The translations under genes and the position numbers were made by a program. From the NCBI RefSeq assembly GCF_005434975.1, contig NZ_SKCJ01000002.1, positions 992,001 to 1,056,000 of the forward strand: DNA of 64,000 bases, given 5' to 3'. Below the pieces are notes generated by a model, which was not told where the DNA came from, did not search any database, and saw only the letters and a list, made by a program, of their open reading frames with translations. Below, in pieces: positions 28,756 to 37,729 of the stretch. The DNA comes from Parerythrobacter lutipelagi. GTDB taxonomy: Bacteria > Pseudomonadota > Alphaproteobacteria > Sphingomonadales > Sphingomonadaceae. The first letter of the stretch is position 1. Each line of letters begins with the position of its first letter.

Positions 28756-29409
28756 ATGATGTTGGGCGGACTTCTTAAAACGAGCGCGATCGTAAGTATT
28801 CTGCTGGTATCCACGCCGGTGTTGGCAGATGAAGAAGCACAATCAGACCAAATCTGTGACGCGTCCAGCCTGGATTCCAAACCGGGCCGAGATTGGGAAG
28901 CGGCGTATGGTTGGCGCTATAATACGAGTTGGGCCGACAATCAGGCAGCGAAAGACGCTGAAAATCTCGCCAATCGCCAACGCGCTTATGAAGCGCTTCT
29001 GCTCGGTCAATCACCGTGGCCGGACTGGTACCCTCCCCAGATGACCGCGCTCCAGCCCGGAACGCTTTTCCAGATGGCGATGAGCCCGACAAGCACCGAT
29101 GCCAATGGTAAGCCATTGGGGCAGCCCGATGATCGCCCCGGTGGTTTTGGCACGTTCGACATGATCACTTCGGTCGAAGATGTGCGGGAGTATCTCGCGG
29201 TCATTCGCCAGTTCAAAGAGGATGTCGACCGCATCAACACCTATCGGGTCACAGAACCGCTTCCTGTCTTGCTGGGGCCGATAGGCCCGCAGATCGATGC
29301 TGAAGCCTGCGAGCTCCTGCCGGGCCGGTATTCGCAATTCCAGATGATCGTTCCAAAGACGCAGCGCATGACCTATGTCGAATTCGTATCGTCGCGACCG
29401 GTGAACTAA
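28756..29409 (+). CDS. Secreted protein of unknown function
   Basis: The 217-residue product has a signal peptide (about 1-25, ending PVLADEE). The mature part is hydrophilic, with WEAAYGWRYNTSWADNQ near residue 47 and WPDWYPPQMTALQPG near 85, and two cysteines. No domain is recognised. An AGGGGG run precedes the ATG at 28756; ATG at 28759 is equally possible. It follows the DUF4139 pair on the same strand after 94 bp, so it may have its own promoter. Confidence 0.65.
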   Translation: MMLGGLLKTSAIVSILLVSTPVLADEEAQSDQICDASSLDSKPGRDWEAAYGWRYNTSWADNQAAKDAENLANRQRAYEALLLGQSPWPDWYPPQMTALQPGTLFQMAMSPTSTDANGKPLGQPDDRPGGFGTFDMITSVEDVREYLAVIRQFKEDVDRINTYRVTEPLPVLLGPIGPQIDAEACELLPGRYSQFQMIVPKTQRMTYVEFVSSRPVN

Positions 29410-29450
29410 GTTTGTCGGCCGCGTGATCTGCGGAGGTCATTGCCATCATA

Positions 29451-30161
29451 TTGGATCGTCTGGTTTACAACGACGGTGCGCGGGCGCTTGTGGGCCAGTT
29501 TGCTCGGCCTGCCAGCGCACCTCGCGCTGCGGTCGCAGTCTTCCCGACGATCCACAACATTACTCCTCGCATTGCAGAGAAAGCGCGGATGCTGGCCGAT
29601 GCAGGCTACCTCGCGATGGTGATGGATTTTTACGGCGAAGAGGTGACCGAGGCCAATCCCGGCGCTCCCCTCGCTGAAAAGCTCAGGGCCGATGCCGGCG
29701 ACTTCCGACAGCGCCTTCGCGCCGGGCTGGCGGCATTGCGAGGGCTGGCACCCGATCTGCCGATGTTTGCGATTGGCTTCTGCATGGGTGGGCAAGCGGT
29801 GCTCGAACTGGCGCGCGACGGCGCTGAATTGCTGGCAGTCGCGAGTTTCCACGGGCTGCTGGAAACGCAGCGCGCGGCGGAAGCCGGTGTCATCCGATCA
29901 CGCATCCTCGTCTGCCATGGAGACCGCGACCCGCTCGTGCCGCGCGATCAGGTCCGCACCTTTATGCGGGAAATGGACCACGCCGGAGCCGACTGGCACC
30001 TGCATATCTACGCCAAGGCAGTTCACGGCTTTACCGATCCGGCAAACGACGCCAAGCCGTTCGATGCAGTAGCCTACGATGCGAGTGCAGACCGTCAGAG
30101 CTGGGCGGCGATGCACGCGTTGTTCGATGAGGTGCTCTCCGTTTCGTCACCCCTGACTTGA
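29451..30161 (+). CDS. Dienelactone hydrolase family protein
   Basis: The 236-residue alpha/beta hydrolase has the family's cysteine nucleophile in GFCMGGQ (about residue 107), an aspartate in CHGDRDPLVP and the histidine in AVHGFTDP, together a Cys-Asp-His triad. It is cytoplasmic. Classical members open dienelactones in chloroaromatic breakdown, but many have other ester substrates and nothing nearby specifies one. The start is uncertain: TTG at 29451 lies 14 bp after GGAGG, and no ATG is in frame ahead of the conserved part. Confidence 0.85.
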   Translation: MDRLVYNDGARALVGQFARPASAPRAAVAVFPTIHNITPRIAEKARMLADAGYLAMVMDFYGEEVTEANPGAPLAEKLRADAGDFRQRLRAGLAALRGLAPDLPMFAIGFCMGGQAVLELARDGAELLAVASFHGLLETQRAAEAGVIRSRILVCHGDRDPLVPRDQVRTFMREMDHAGADWHLHIYAKAVHGFTDPANDAKPFDAVAYDASADRQSWAAMHALFDEVLSVSSPLT

Positions 30162-30298
30162 TCGGGGCGCCGGGGTAGCTTGGATCCTTCGTAAATGGAT
30201 TTTCCTACACGCAACCGGATCGCTAGCATCGAATGGCTCTTTGAAACCGTCGATCCGCGCACATTTCGTTCAGCTTGATTGTTGATTGCCACGAAAGC

Positions 30299-30420
30299 GT
30301 GTCACCCTGTATGATTTGGGAAATCCAAGCTTTAACAAAGGCGTGGCAAATCCAACAGGGTGACACGTGTCAACTTATTCCAACATTTTCGCTACAGCGT
30401 AACGCTGCGAATCCAACAGG
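30299..30420. repeat. Convergent intergenic repeat block with inverted repeats and palindrome
   Basis: The block holds a perfect 12-bp inverted repeat, GTGTCACCCTGT at 30299-30310 and its complement at 30355-30366. The second arm runs into a perfect palindrome TGACACGTGTCA at 30361-30372. The word AATCCAACAGG occurs at 30349-30359 and 30410-30420, and a small hairpin CAGCG-TAA-CGCTG lies at 30395-30407. It fills most of the gap between the convergent hydrolase and acyl-CoA dehydrogenase genes. It could be a bidirectional terminator or a dispersed intergenic element. Confidence 0.6.
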
Positions 30421-32226
30421 TCAGGCAGCCGTCTGGAAGGCCTCTTCGCCCAGCGCCATCATGCTGTCCGCCCCCGTTTCGAGCTTGCGGCGCAGTGCGC
30501 CGGCATCGGGAAGGAAACGGTCCATGTAATATCGAGCCGTGGCGATTTTGGCTTCGTAAAACGCCGGATCCTCCGGCGAGCCGGCCAGCGCATCCTTGGC
30601 GACTTTGGCCATCTTCAGCCAGAAGAAGCCAAGCGTCACAATACCCATGATGTGCATATAATGATGCGCGCCCGCCCCAAGATGGTTGGGGTTCTGCATT
30701 GCGTTGTTCATGAACCACATGGTTGCGGCCTGATGCTGCGCAAGTGCCTTCTCTAGTTGTTCGGCCATGGGAGCCAGCGTCTCGTCGCTCTTGGCGGCGG
30801 CAATCTCGTCACCGACCATCTTGAAGAAAGCCTGGATCGCTGCGCCACCCTTGCTGGCCAGCTTGCGGCCGCACAGGTCCATCGCCTGCACGCCGTTGGT
30901 GCCTTCGTAGATCATCGCGATGCGGGCATCGCGCACGAATTGGCTCATGCCCCATTCCTCGACATAGCCATGGCCGCCGAAGACCTGCTGCATGTTGGTT
31001 GCGACGTCATAGCCCTTGTCGGTGCCGTAACCCTTGATGACCGGGGTCAGCAATCCGATCATCTGATCCGCAGCGGCGCGTTCCTCTTCGGTTTCGGCCT
31101 TGTGGGTCAGGTCAACCTGCAGAGCGCCCCACAGGCACAAGGCACGCATGCCTTCGCTGAAGGCTTTCCCGTCCATCAGCATCCGGCGAACGTCGGGGTG
31201 GACGAAGATCGGGTCGGCCTTGGCCTCTGGCTCTGCCGGACCGGTGAGCGCCCTGCCCTGACGGCGGTCGAGCGCATAGGCGACCGCGTTCTGGTAGGCG
31301 ACTTCGGCCTGGGCATAGCCCTGGATGCCGACGCCGAGGCGCGCGGCGTTCATCATGATGAACATAGCGGCAAGACCCTTGTTTTCCTCGCCGACCATCC
31401 AGCCTTTTGCGCCGTCATAGTTGAGCACGCAGGTCGAATTTGCATGGATGCCCATCTTGTGTTCGATCGAGCCGCACGTAACCGGGTTCCGGTCACCCAA
31501 TGATCCGTCATCATTGACCAGGACCTTCGGCACAACGAACAGCGAAATGCCCTTGGTGCTGTCAGGCGCGCCCGGCGTCTTTGCCAGCACCAGATGAATG
31601 ATGTTGTCGGTCAGGTCATGCTCGCCCGCCGAGATGAAAATCTTGGTGCCGGTGATGGAATAGCTGCCGTCGCCGTTCGGCTCTGCCTTGGTGCGGATCA
31701 TGCCCAGATCGGTGCCGCAATGCGGCTCGGTCAGATTCATCGTGCCGAGCCATTCACCGGCAATCATGTTCGGCAGGTACTTTTCCTTCTGCTCCTGCGA
31801 GCCCTTGGCGATCAGCGCGGAAATCGCGCCGGTCGTAAGACCGGGGTACATCGCGAAAGCCTGATTGGAGGTTGCCATGAATTCCTCGATCACAAAGCCA
31901 AGGACATGCGGCATGCCTTGTCCGCCGAACTCCTCCGGCGAAGAGATCGTGCCCCACCCGCTCTCGCGATACTGCCCGAAGGCTTCCTTGAAGCCCTTCG
32001 GCGTGGTGACGCTGCCATCTTCGTGGCGCGTGCAGCCTTCCTCGTCACCCGACTTGTTGAGCGGTGCAAGAACCTCGGAGCAGAATTTGCCCGCTTCATT
32101 GATCACAGTGTCGATCATGTCGGGCGTGGCATGTTCGAAGCCCGGGAGATTTCCGTAGCTCGGAAGGTCGAGCAGTTCGTTTACTACGAAGCGGGTGTCA
32201 CGCGTGGGGGCTGTGTAGATGGGCAT
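30421..32226 (-). CDS. Acyl-CoA dehydrogenase (long DmdC/FadE-like type)
   Basis: The 601-residue flavoprotein oxidises an acyl-CoA thioester at the alpha-beta bond. Visible blocks are GWGTISSPEEFGGQGMP, the FAD-contacting MNLTEPHCGTDLG, and the active-site YEGTNGVQAMDL, where the glutamate acts as base. The C-terminal extension of about 130 residues is typical of the group that includes 3-methylmercaptopropionyl-CoA dehydrogenase DmdC. The true substrate cannot be told. It lies 30 bp downstream of a MerR regulator whose operator resembles that of LiuR, suggesting branched-chain or fatty acid catabolism. Confidence 0.92.
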   Translation of the reverse strand: MPIYTAPTRDTRFVVNELLDLPSYGNLPGFEHATPDMIDTVINEAGKFCSEVLAPLNKSGDEEGCTRHEDGSVTTPKGFKEAFGQYRESGWGTISSPEEFGGQGMPHVLGFVIEEFMATSNQAFAMYPGLTTGAISALIAKGSQEQKEKYLPNMIAGEWLGTMNLTEPHCGTDLGMIRTKAEPNGDGSYSITGTKIFISAGEHDLTDNIIHLVLAKTPGAPDSTKGISLFVVPKVLVNDDGSLGDRNPVTCGSIEHKMGIHANSTCVLNYDGAKGWMVGEENKGLAAMFIMMNAARLGVGIQGYAQAEVAYQNAVAYALDRRQGRALTGPAEPEAKADPIFVHPDVRRMLMDGKAFSEGMRALCLWGALQVDLTHKAETEEERAAADQMIGLLTPVIKGYGTDKGYDVATNMQQVFGGHGYVEEWGMSQFVRDARIAMIYEGTNGVQAMDLCGRKLASKGGAAIQAFFKMVGDEIAAAKSDETLAPMAEQLEKALAQHQAATMWFMNNAMQNPNHLGAGAHHYMHIMGIVTLGFFWLKMAKVAKDALAGSPEDPAFYEAKIATARYYMDRFLPDAGALRRKLETGADSMMALGEEAFQTAA

Positions 32227-32256
32227 GGTGCGTCCTTGAGTTGGGCGTTTGTTTGT

Positions 32257-32700
32257 TCAGTTGCTCAGATCGATCTGCTCGACCTGTTTAACGAACTCGG
32301 TGAGATCCTTGATCGAAGAATCGATGTCGGCCCGTTGCCGTTTGAGTTTGGCGATATGTGTTCTGCATTTCTCGACTGTGACGCGCCGTTGTTCGACCCG
32401 GCCATCGCCAAGATCGTAGAGGTCGATCATCTCGCGAATTTCCGTCAGGCTGAAGCCAACGTTCTTCGCCCGCATGATCCACGCCAGACGGGCACGATCA
32501 CGTTTTGAATAGACCCGCGTCAGGCCGATACGCGCAGGAGCGATCAGGCCTTCGTCTTCGTAGAAACGCAAAGCGCGAGCCGTGCAGTCGAACTCCTCGG
32601 TGAGATCCGAGATGGTAAATTGTTCGCGTGCGAGTTTGTCAGGTCGTTCGAGGTGCGCACCGCCATGGGATTGCGAATCTTTTTCCGTAATTGTCGCCAT
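32257..32700 (-). CDS. MerR-family regulator (LiuR/AtuR-like)
   Basis: The 147-residue protein has the MerR winged helix at about 27-95 (FTISDLTEEFDCTARALRFY, then YSKRDRARLAWIMRAK) and a C-terminal coiled coil at about 98-145. It has no metal-binding cysteines, as in the LiuR/AtuR branch that controls leucine, terpenoid and fatty acid catabolism. It heads a short operon with the acyl-CoA dehydrogenase. A candidate operator lies 21 bp upstream, overlapping the end of hisI, which points to autoregulation. Confidence 0.86.
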   Translation of the reverse strand: MATITEKDSQSHGGAHLERPDKLAREQFTISDLTEEFDCTARALRFYEDEGLIAPARIGLTRVYSKRDRARLAWIMRAKNVGFSLTEIREMIDLYDLGDGRVEQRRVTVEKCRTHIAKLKRQRADIDSSIKDLTEFVKQVEQIDLSN

Positions 32701-32720
32701 AGCCTCAACGATAGCTCCCC

Positions 32721-32736
32721 TTTACGTAAGCGTCAA
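32721..32736. promoter_or_regulatory. Candidate LiuR-type operator
   Basis: The 16-bp sequence TTTACGTAAGCGTCAA is an imperfect inverted repeat with half-sites TTTACG and CGTCAA. It resembles the motif reported for LiuR-type MerR regulators. It sits just ahead of the MerR gene start at 32700 and overlaps the hisI stop codon. Assignment is by resemblance only. Confidence 0.55.
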
Positions 32737-33116
32737 TTATTGACGCGGCGCAAGGTTCCGTTCTCGAGGACGCGGTAGAAACAGCTCTGGGCCCCGGTAT
32801 GGCAGCTAGGTCCCGCTGGAATAACTCGTAAAATCAGTGTGTCCTGATCGCAATCGACGGCGATGTCCTGTACTGAAAGTGTGTTTCCCGATGTCTCGCC
32901 CTTCTTCCACAAACTATGGCGTGATCTGGAATAGAAGTGCGCGAAACCGGTCGAAAGCGTCAGTTCGAGCGCATCTCGATTCATATATGCCACCATCAGC
33001 ACATCCTTCGATGCGTGGTCGATCACTACCGCGCAGAGCAGACCGCTGGAATCAAACTTGGGGGCGAAGGTTGTCCCCTCTTCTCGTTCGGTTGGAGAGA
33101 TTATTCCTTGCGACAT
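32733..33116 (-). CDS. hisI: Phosphoribosyl-AMP cyclohydrolase
   Basis: HisI opens the purine ring of phosphoribosyl-AMP, the third step of histidine synthesis. The 127-residue product is the single-domain form, not fused to HisE. The zinc and active-site motifs are VDCDQDT (C89) and the [10 protein letters not shown] block with C105 and C112; [16 protein letters not shown] and [17 protein letters not shown] are the usual substrate-binding blocks. No other his genes are nearby. It lies upstream of the MerR gene on the same strand. Confidence 0.96.
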   Translation of the reverse strand: MSQGIISPTEREEGTTFAPKFDSSGLLCAVVIDHASKDVLMVAYMNRDALELTLSTGFAHFYSRSRHSLWKKGETSGNTLSVQDIAVDCDQDTLILRVIPAGPSCHTGAQSCFYRVLENGTLRRVNN

Positions 33117-33469
33117 TTACTGGAGGCCTTTTGTGGAATTGCGATTGCATGAAGTTTGGTTTGTTGCACGATAACCACAATGATGTCCCAAAAACTACCA
33201 CCTTGCCCATTCCCGCTATGAGTTTCGTGTCGTTGGTGGAAAAACGCACCTGTGGCTCGCGAGGGCCAAGAACCTAAGCAAGGTGCAAGCAGCGCCAAGT
33301 TCAGGGGGTTAAGGCAGCAGCGGCTGGCAACAGCAGCGCGCCGAAGACGTTGAGGGATAGGACTGCGGTAGCCAAAAAGGGGGTGGCTGCCGAGCCGCAA
33401 GGTGGTCCGAATACATTCGTCACGTGGCGCCCGGGATCGCAAGATCCCGGGCGTTTCACCATCACCAGT
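33117..33469. other. 353-bp gap without a recognised gene; GC-rich hairpin
   Basis: No convincing gene is seen on either strand; the open frames here are short and lack ribosome sites or recognisable domains. A very stable hairpin lies at 33428-33453, with 11-bp perfect arms CGCCCGGGATC and GATCCCGGGCG around the tetraloop GCAA. It has only a weak T3 tail on the plus strand and none on the minus strand. It may terminate the comF-family transcript or belong to an unannotated RNA. The promoter of hisI should also be in this gap. Confidence 0.5.
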
Positions 33470-34219
33470 TCAAGAGACAGCTTCGTTGAGCACGCGCGCG
33501 ACGCAAGCAATTGTCACTCGGTCAGCTCCGGCACGCTTCAACACTTTGACACAGGCGGCGCTGGTCGATCCGCTTGTCAGCACGTCATCGACCAGTATCA
33601 CGTGTCGACCCCGCAATTCATCTCTGCGCCTCGGATTCAATACGATGGCGCCGGAAAGCACGCGGGCTCTGGCTGTCTTGCCAAGACCGCCAAGAGCTGG
33701 AGTCCGCTTCTTCCGAAGCAAACCATCGACCAGCAACTCACCGCCGTTCAAATCCGCCAGTTCGCGAGCCAGCAGTGCTGACTGGTTGAAGCCGCGTTGC
33801 CACAGGCGAGACCAATGAAGCGGGACCGGCACGAATAATTTGGTCTCGTCGGTCTGAGGCAAGCGCGCGAGGATCAATCGGGCGAGCATTGACGACATGG
33901 CGATCTTGCGGCCGTGCTTGAACCGCAGGATCAGCTGGCGTGATGCGTCGTTGTAGAGGGTACCTGCCGATATTCCGTCATGCTCCGGCGGAGATCTGAG
34001 GCACTCGGCACACTCTGCGGTCTCGCTGGTGAGCTCCGCTGGCAGGGGGCGGCTGCAGGATGCGCAGGATGGCTCGCCAGGGATGACGAGCTCGCTCCAG
34101 CACGTCATGCACAGTCCGGTCTGGTCCGCGATGGAGCTGCCGCACAGCGGACAGCGCGGCGGATAGATCAGGTCCACGACAGGACGAAATACGTCGGACA
34201 GGAAAGCGACCGCGGCCAT
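33470..34219 (-). CDS. ComF-family phosphoribosyltransferase-like protein
   Basis: The 249-residue protein has the ComF layout: an N-terminal zinc ribbon with CPLCG, CMTCW, CASC and CAEC motifs (about residues 23-75), and a C-terminal phosphoribosyltransferase domain with VILVDDVLTSGST as the PRPP loop. ComF supports DNA uptake in naturally competent bacteria, but most homologues sit in species where that was never shown. The ATG at 34219 follows AGGAG with a 6-bp gap; the longer start at 34243 lacks a ribosome site. It is divergent from the methyltransferase gene. Confidence 0.9.
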   Translation of the reverse strand: MAAVAFLSDVFRPVVDLIYPPRCPLCGSSIADQTGLCMTCWSELVIPGEPSCASCSRPLPAELTSETAECAECLRSPPEHDGISAGTLYNDASRQLILRFKHGRKIAMSSMLARLILARLPQTDETKLFVPVPLHWSRLWQRGFNQSALLARELADLNGGELLVDGLLRKKRTPALGGLGKTARARVLSGAIVLNPRRRDELRGRHVILVDDVLTSGSTSAACVKVLKRAGADRVTIACVARVLNEAVS

Positions 34220-34272
34220 GAGAAGCTCCTGCACGGCTTGCATCCGTGCGGCAAGCCCGCCACTTGCGCCAC

Positions 34273-35037
34273 ATGGCTGAGCGCACCATCCCCACCATCT
34301 TCTCTCCTGCCCGCCGAGGATCTGTTGCTGCGAGGGCTGCAAAGCTTTCGTACGAAGCATTCCTGATCGATCATATGGCGGCAGAAATCATCGACCGACT
34401 GAAATTCGTGCGGCACAGGCCCAGTCGTGCTCTGCTGTTGGGTAACGCTTCACCCACGCTGGCCGATCATCTGCAGCATTCGGGATGCGAAGCGATTCCC
34501 GATCCCGGGATCGATGAAGAGAAGCCCTATCACGCTTCGCTGGTCGATGCTGGCTTCGATCTCATTTGCAGCCTCAACTCGCTCGATACGTTGAACGACT
34601 TGCCCGGCGCGCTAATCCATATGCACAGCGCACTTGCGCCTAGAGGTTTCGCGGTCGCGACTTTTGTCGGAGCGCCTAGCCTGCCCGAACTCAGGCAAGC
34701 GATGCTAGCCGCCGATGGCGACCGGCCTGCGGCGCGGATGCATCCATCCGTCGATGTACGAGCCGCTGCGGAGCTGATCCAGCGGGCCGGTTGGCACAGC
34801 CCTGTGGTCGACAGCCATACGCTACGCGTGTCCTACACCTCTCTCGACCGGCTCGTCAGCGATCTCCGCTTGAACGGAATGACATCGCGGCTAGCATCGA
34901 TTGCTCCGCCGCTCACCCGGCATGGGCTGGACCAGGCGCGGGCGGCATTCCTGCACCGAGCTGGCGAGGATGGCCGCGTCGTTGAAACCTTTGAAATACT
35001 GACTCTTTCCGGGTGGCGCAAACGGCCGATCAGCTGA
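34273..35037 (+). CDS. BioC/NDUFAF5-like SAM-dependent methyltransferase
   Basis: The 254-residue protein resembles the methyltransferase-fold proteins near BioC and NDUFAF5. It begins IPTIFSPARRGSVAARAAK, as that group does, followed by RALLLGNASPTLADHL (motif I region, with the usual glycine motif degraded) and FDLICSLNSLDTLNDLPGAL. NDUFAF5 modifies a complex I subunit; whether this homologue does so is unknown. The start at 34273 fits the family; GTG at 34246 is possible. Its 3' end overlaps the convergent ppdK by 8 bp. Confidence 0.8.
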   Translation: MAERTIPTIFSPARRGSVAARAAKLSYEAFLIDHMAAEIIDRLKFVRHRPSRALLLGNASPTLADHLQHSGCEAIPDPGIDEEKPYHASLVDAGFDLICSLNSLDTLNDLPGALIHMHSALAPRGFAVATFVGAPSLPELRQAMLAADGDRPAARMHPSVDVRAAAELIQRAGWHSPVVDSHTLRVSYTSLDRLVSDLRLNGMTSRLASIAPPLTRHGLDQARAAFLHRAGEDGRVVETFEILTLSGWRKRPIS

Positions 35038-37705
35038 GCGCAGCCTGCGCGGCAGCCAAGCGTGCAATCGGCACGCGATAGGGCGAAGCGCTCACGTAAT
35101 CGAGTCCGGTCTGCTCACAAAAGGCAATACTGGCGGGGTCTCCACCATGCTCGCCACAAATCCCGAGCTTGATGTCGGGCCGGGTTGCCCTGCCCCGCTC
35201 CGCCGCCATCTGGACCAGCTGGCCGACGCCTTCGATATCGAGGCTGACAAACGGATCGCGCGCGAAAATTCCCTTGTCGACATAGGGCGCCAGGAAGCGG
35301 GCGCTGTCATCCCGGCTAACACCCAGAGTGGTCTGCGTCAGATCATTGGTCCCGAACGAGAAGAACGCGCCCTCTTGCGCGATTTCTCCTGCCATCAGCG
35401 CAGCACGGGGAAGTTCGATCATCGTGCCGACCAGATACTCGACCGGACAGCCACTTTCTTCGAAAACCTGCTGTGCAACACGATCAATCAGGGCCTTGAG
35501 CAGCTCCAGCTCGCGCCTCGTCGCGACCAGCGGAATCATGATCTCGGGAACCGGCGTTTCCGCTCCATCCTGTGCGACGGCACAGGCCGCTTCGAAGATC
35601 GCGCGCGCCTGCATTTCATAGATTTCGGGATAGGTGATTCCGAGACGGCACCCGCGATGACCGAGCATCGGGTTGAATTCGTGAAGCTCGCTTGCCCGCC
35701 GCTTGAGGTGATCGACCCCGTATCCGGTTGCCTGAGCGAGATCGGCGAACTCGGCTTCGGAATGCGGCAGGAATTCATGCAGCGGTGGATCAAGCAGACG
35801 GATGGTACATGGCAACCCTGCCATGACTTCGAAAATCGCTTTGAAGTCGGCGCGCTGCTCAGGGAGCAATTTGTCCAACGCCGTGCGGCGGCCCTTCTCG
35901 TCCTCGGCCAGGATCATCTCGCGCACCGCGCTGATGCGGCTTGCGTCGAAAAACATATGCTCGGTGCGGCAAAGGCCAATGCCCTCTGCCCCGAATTGAC
36001 GCGCCATCCTGCAATCAGCCGGAGTTTCCGCGTTGGTGCGGACGCCCATCCGGCGGTACCGGTCTGCCCATTCCATCAATACGCCGAAGTCACCGGCCAG
36101 CTCCGGCTCTATAGTACGCACTTCGCCCGCCATGACCTGCCCGTTGGCCCCGTCGAGGGTGAGCGTGTCCCCCTCGTTGAATTCGCGATTGCCGATCCGC
36201 AAAGAGCGCGAGGCGAGGTCGATCGACACCTGCGATGCGCCTGAAACGCAGGGGCGGCCCATCCCGCGCGCAACCACGGCCGCGTGTGACGTCATGCCGC
36301 CTCTGGCCGTCAGGATACCGGTGGCCGCGTGCATGCCGTGAATGTCCTCGGGCGAGGTTTCCACCCGGACAAGGATCACCTTGTCTCCCCGTCCTGACCA
36401 TTGTTCGGCGGTCTCGGAATCGAGCGCGATCTTGCCGCTTGCCGCGCCCGGAGATGCGGGCAGCCCGGTGGTGAGCACATCGCGCGGCGCTTCGGGATCG
36501 AGCGTCGGATGGAGCAATTGGTCGAGCGCCATTGGATCGACCCGGAGGATCGCGGTCTTCTCGTCAATCAGGCCTTCATCCGCCATGTCCACGGCCATCT
36601 TGAGCGCCGCCTTGGCCGTGCGCTTGCCGGACCGGGTCTGGAGCATCCACAGCACACCGTCCTGCACCGTGAACTCGATGTCCTGCATGTCCCTGTAGTG
36701 CTTCTCCAGCAGGTCGAACACGCTGGCCAACTCGGCATAGGCTTCGGGCATGGCCTCTTCCATGCTGAGCGGTTTTGCTCCCGCCGCTTCGCGCGCTGCC
36801 TTGGTCAGATATTGCGGCGTGCGGATGCCCGCTACCACGTCCTCACCCTGCGCATTGATCAGATATTCGCCGTAATAGGCTTTCTCGCCGGTCGCCGGGT
36901 CGCGGGTAAAGGCGACACCGGTCGCGCTGGTCTCGCCCATATTGCCGAACACCATCGCCTGGACGTTGACCGCCGTTCCCATGTCGTGGGCGATATCGTT
37001 CAGGCGGCGGTAGACCTTGGCCCGGTCGCTGTCCCAACTGTCGAACACGGCGGCGATGGCGCCCCACAGCTGCGCTTGCACATCCTGCGGGAAAGGTGCG
37101 CCCTGTTCCTGCTCGACGATGGACTTGAATTCGGCAACCAGCGCCTGCCAGTCTTCGGACTCCATCTCGGTATCGTTGTAGAAGCCCTTGTCTTCCTTGG
37201 CTATTTCCAGTGCTTCCTCGAACAATCCGTGATCGAGGCCGAGGACAACGTCGGAATACATCTGGATGAAACGGCGATAGCTGTCCCAGGCAAAGCGCGC
37301 ATCACCCGATGTTGCAGCAAGGCCCTGCACCGTCTGGTCATTGAGGCCGAGATTGAGGACCGTGTCCATCATGCCAGGCATTGAAACCGCCGCGCCGGAG
37401 CGGACCGATACCAGCAGCGGATCATCGGGATCGCCAAGCTTCTTGCCCACGGTGCGCTCGATATGCTCGACGGACTCGGCCACCGCGCTGCGCAAACCGT
37501 CTGAAAAGTCGGAGCCACCTGCCAGATAAGACAGGCATTCTTCAGTGGCGATGGTGAAGCCGGGCGGTACCGGCAAGCCGATTTGCGCCATTTCCGCAAG
37601 GTTGGCGCCCTTGCCGCCGGTGACGGTCTTGTCTTTCTGGCGCGGGTCCGAATGGTCCTGCCCAAGAGCCGGGGAACCGCCGAAATTGTAGACCGTCTTG
37701 TTCAT
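35030..37705 (-). CDS. ppdK: Pyruvate, phosphate dikinase
   Basis: PpdK interconverts pyruvate, ATP and phosphate with phosphoenolpyruvate, AMP and pyrophosphate. The 891-residue product has the N-terminal ATP-grasp domain (GGKGANLAEMAQIGLPVPPGF), the phosphohistidine domain with GGMTSHAAVVARGMG, and the C-terminal PEP-binding barrel ending with GICGEHGGDP. Length is typical. The open frame extends to 37777, but ATG at 37705 follows AGGGA and matches the family start (MNKTVYNFGG). Upstream at 37730-37747 is a tandem repeat of TGTTGACAC. Confidence 0.96.
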   Translation of the reverse strand: MNKTVYNFGGSPALGQDHSDPRQKDKTVTGGKGANLAEMAQIGLPVPPGFTIATEECLSYLAGGSDFSDGLRSAVAESVEHIERTVGKKLGDPDDPLLVSVRSGAAVSMPGMMDTVLNLGLNDQTVQGLAATSGDARFAWDSYRRFIQMYSDVVLGLDHGLFEEALEIAKEDKGFYNDTEMESEDWQALVAEFKSIVEQEQGAPFPQDVQAQLWGAIAAVFDSWDSDRAKVYRRLNDIAHDMGTAVNVQAMVFGNMGETSATGVAFTRDPATGEKAYYGEYLINAQGEDVVAGIRTPQYLTKAAREAAGAKPLSMEEAMPEAYAELASVFDLLEKHYRDMQDIEFTVQDGVLWMLQTRSGKRTAKAALKMAVDMADEGLIDEKTAILRVDPMALDQLLHPTLDPEAPRDVLTTGLPASPGAASGKIALDSETAEQWSGRGDKVILVRVETSPEDIHGMHAATGILTARGGMTSHAAVVARGMGRPCVSGASQVSIDLASRSLRIGNREFNEGDTLTLDGANGQVMAGEVRTIEPELAGDFGVLMEWADRYRRMGVRTNAETPADCRMARQFGAEGIGLCRTEHMFFDASRISAVREMILAEDEKGRRTALDKLLPEQRADFKAIFEVMAGLPCTIRLLDPPLHEFLPHSEAEFADLAQATGYGVDHLKRRASELHEFNPMLGHRGCRLGITYPEIYEMQARAIFEAACAVAQDGAETPVPEIMIPLVATRRELELLKALIDRVAQQVFEESGCPVEYLVGTMIELPRAALMAGEIAQEGAFFSFGTNDLTQTTLGVSRDDSARFLAPYVDKGIFARDPFVSLDIEGVGQLVQMAAERGRATRPDIKLGICGEHGGDPASIAFCEQTGLDYVSASPYRVPIARLAAAQAALS

Positions 37706-37729
37706 TGGAATCCCTGGTTTTCTGTCGGG

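Noticed and set aside
30299-30420. Reading the repeat block as an integron attC site or IS terminal repeats
   Set aside because: No core GTTRRRY/RYYYAAC pair, no integrase or transposase and no target duplication.
33117-33469. SRP RNA, 6S RNA or tmRNA in the 353-bp gap
   Set aside because: No SRP GGAAGCAG-type apical loop, no tmRNA acceptor/TTCGA pattern and no long 6S-like bulged duplex could be found.
35147-36244. Plus-strand frame opposite ppdK
   Set aside because: Antisense shadow of a conserved enzyme; no recognisable protein features.
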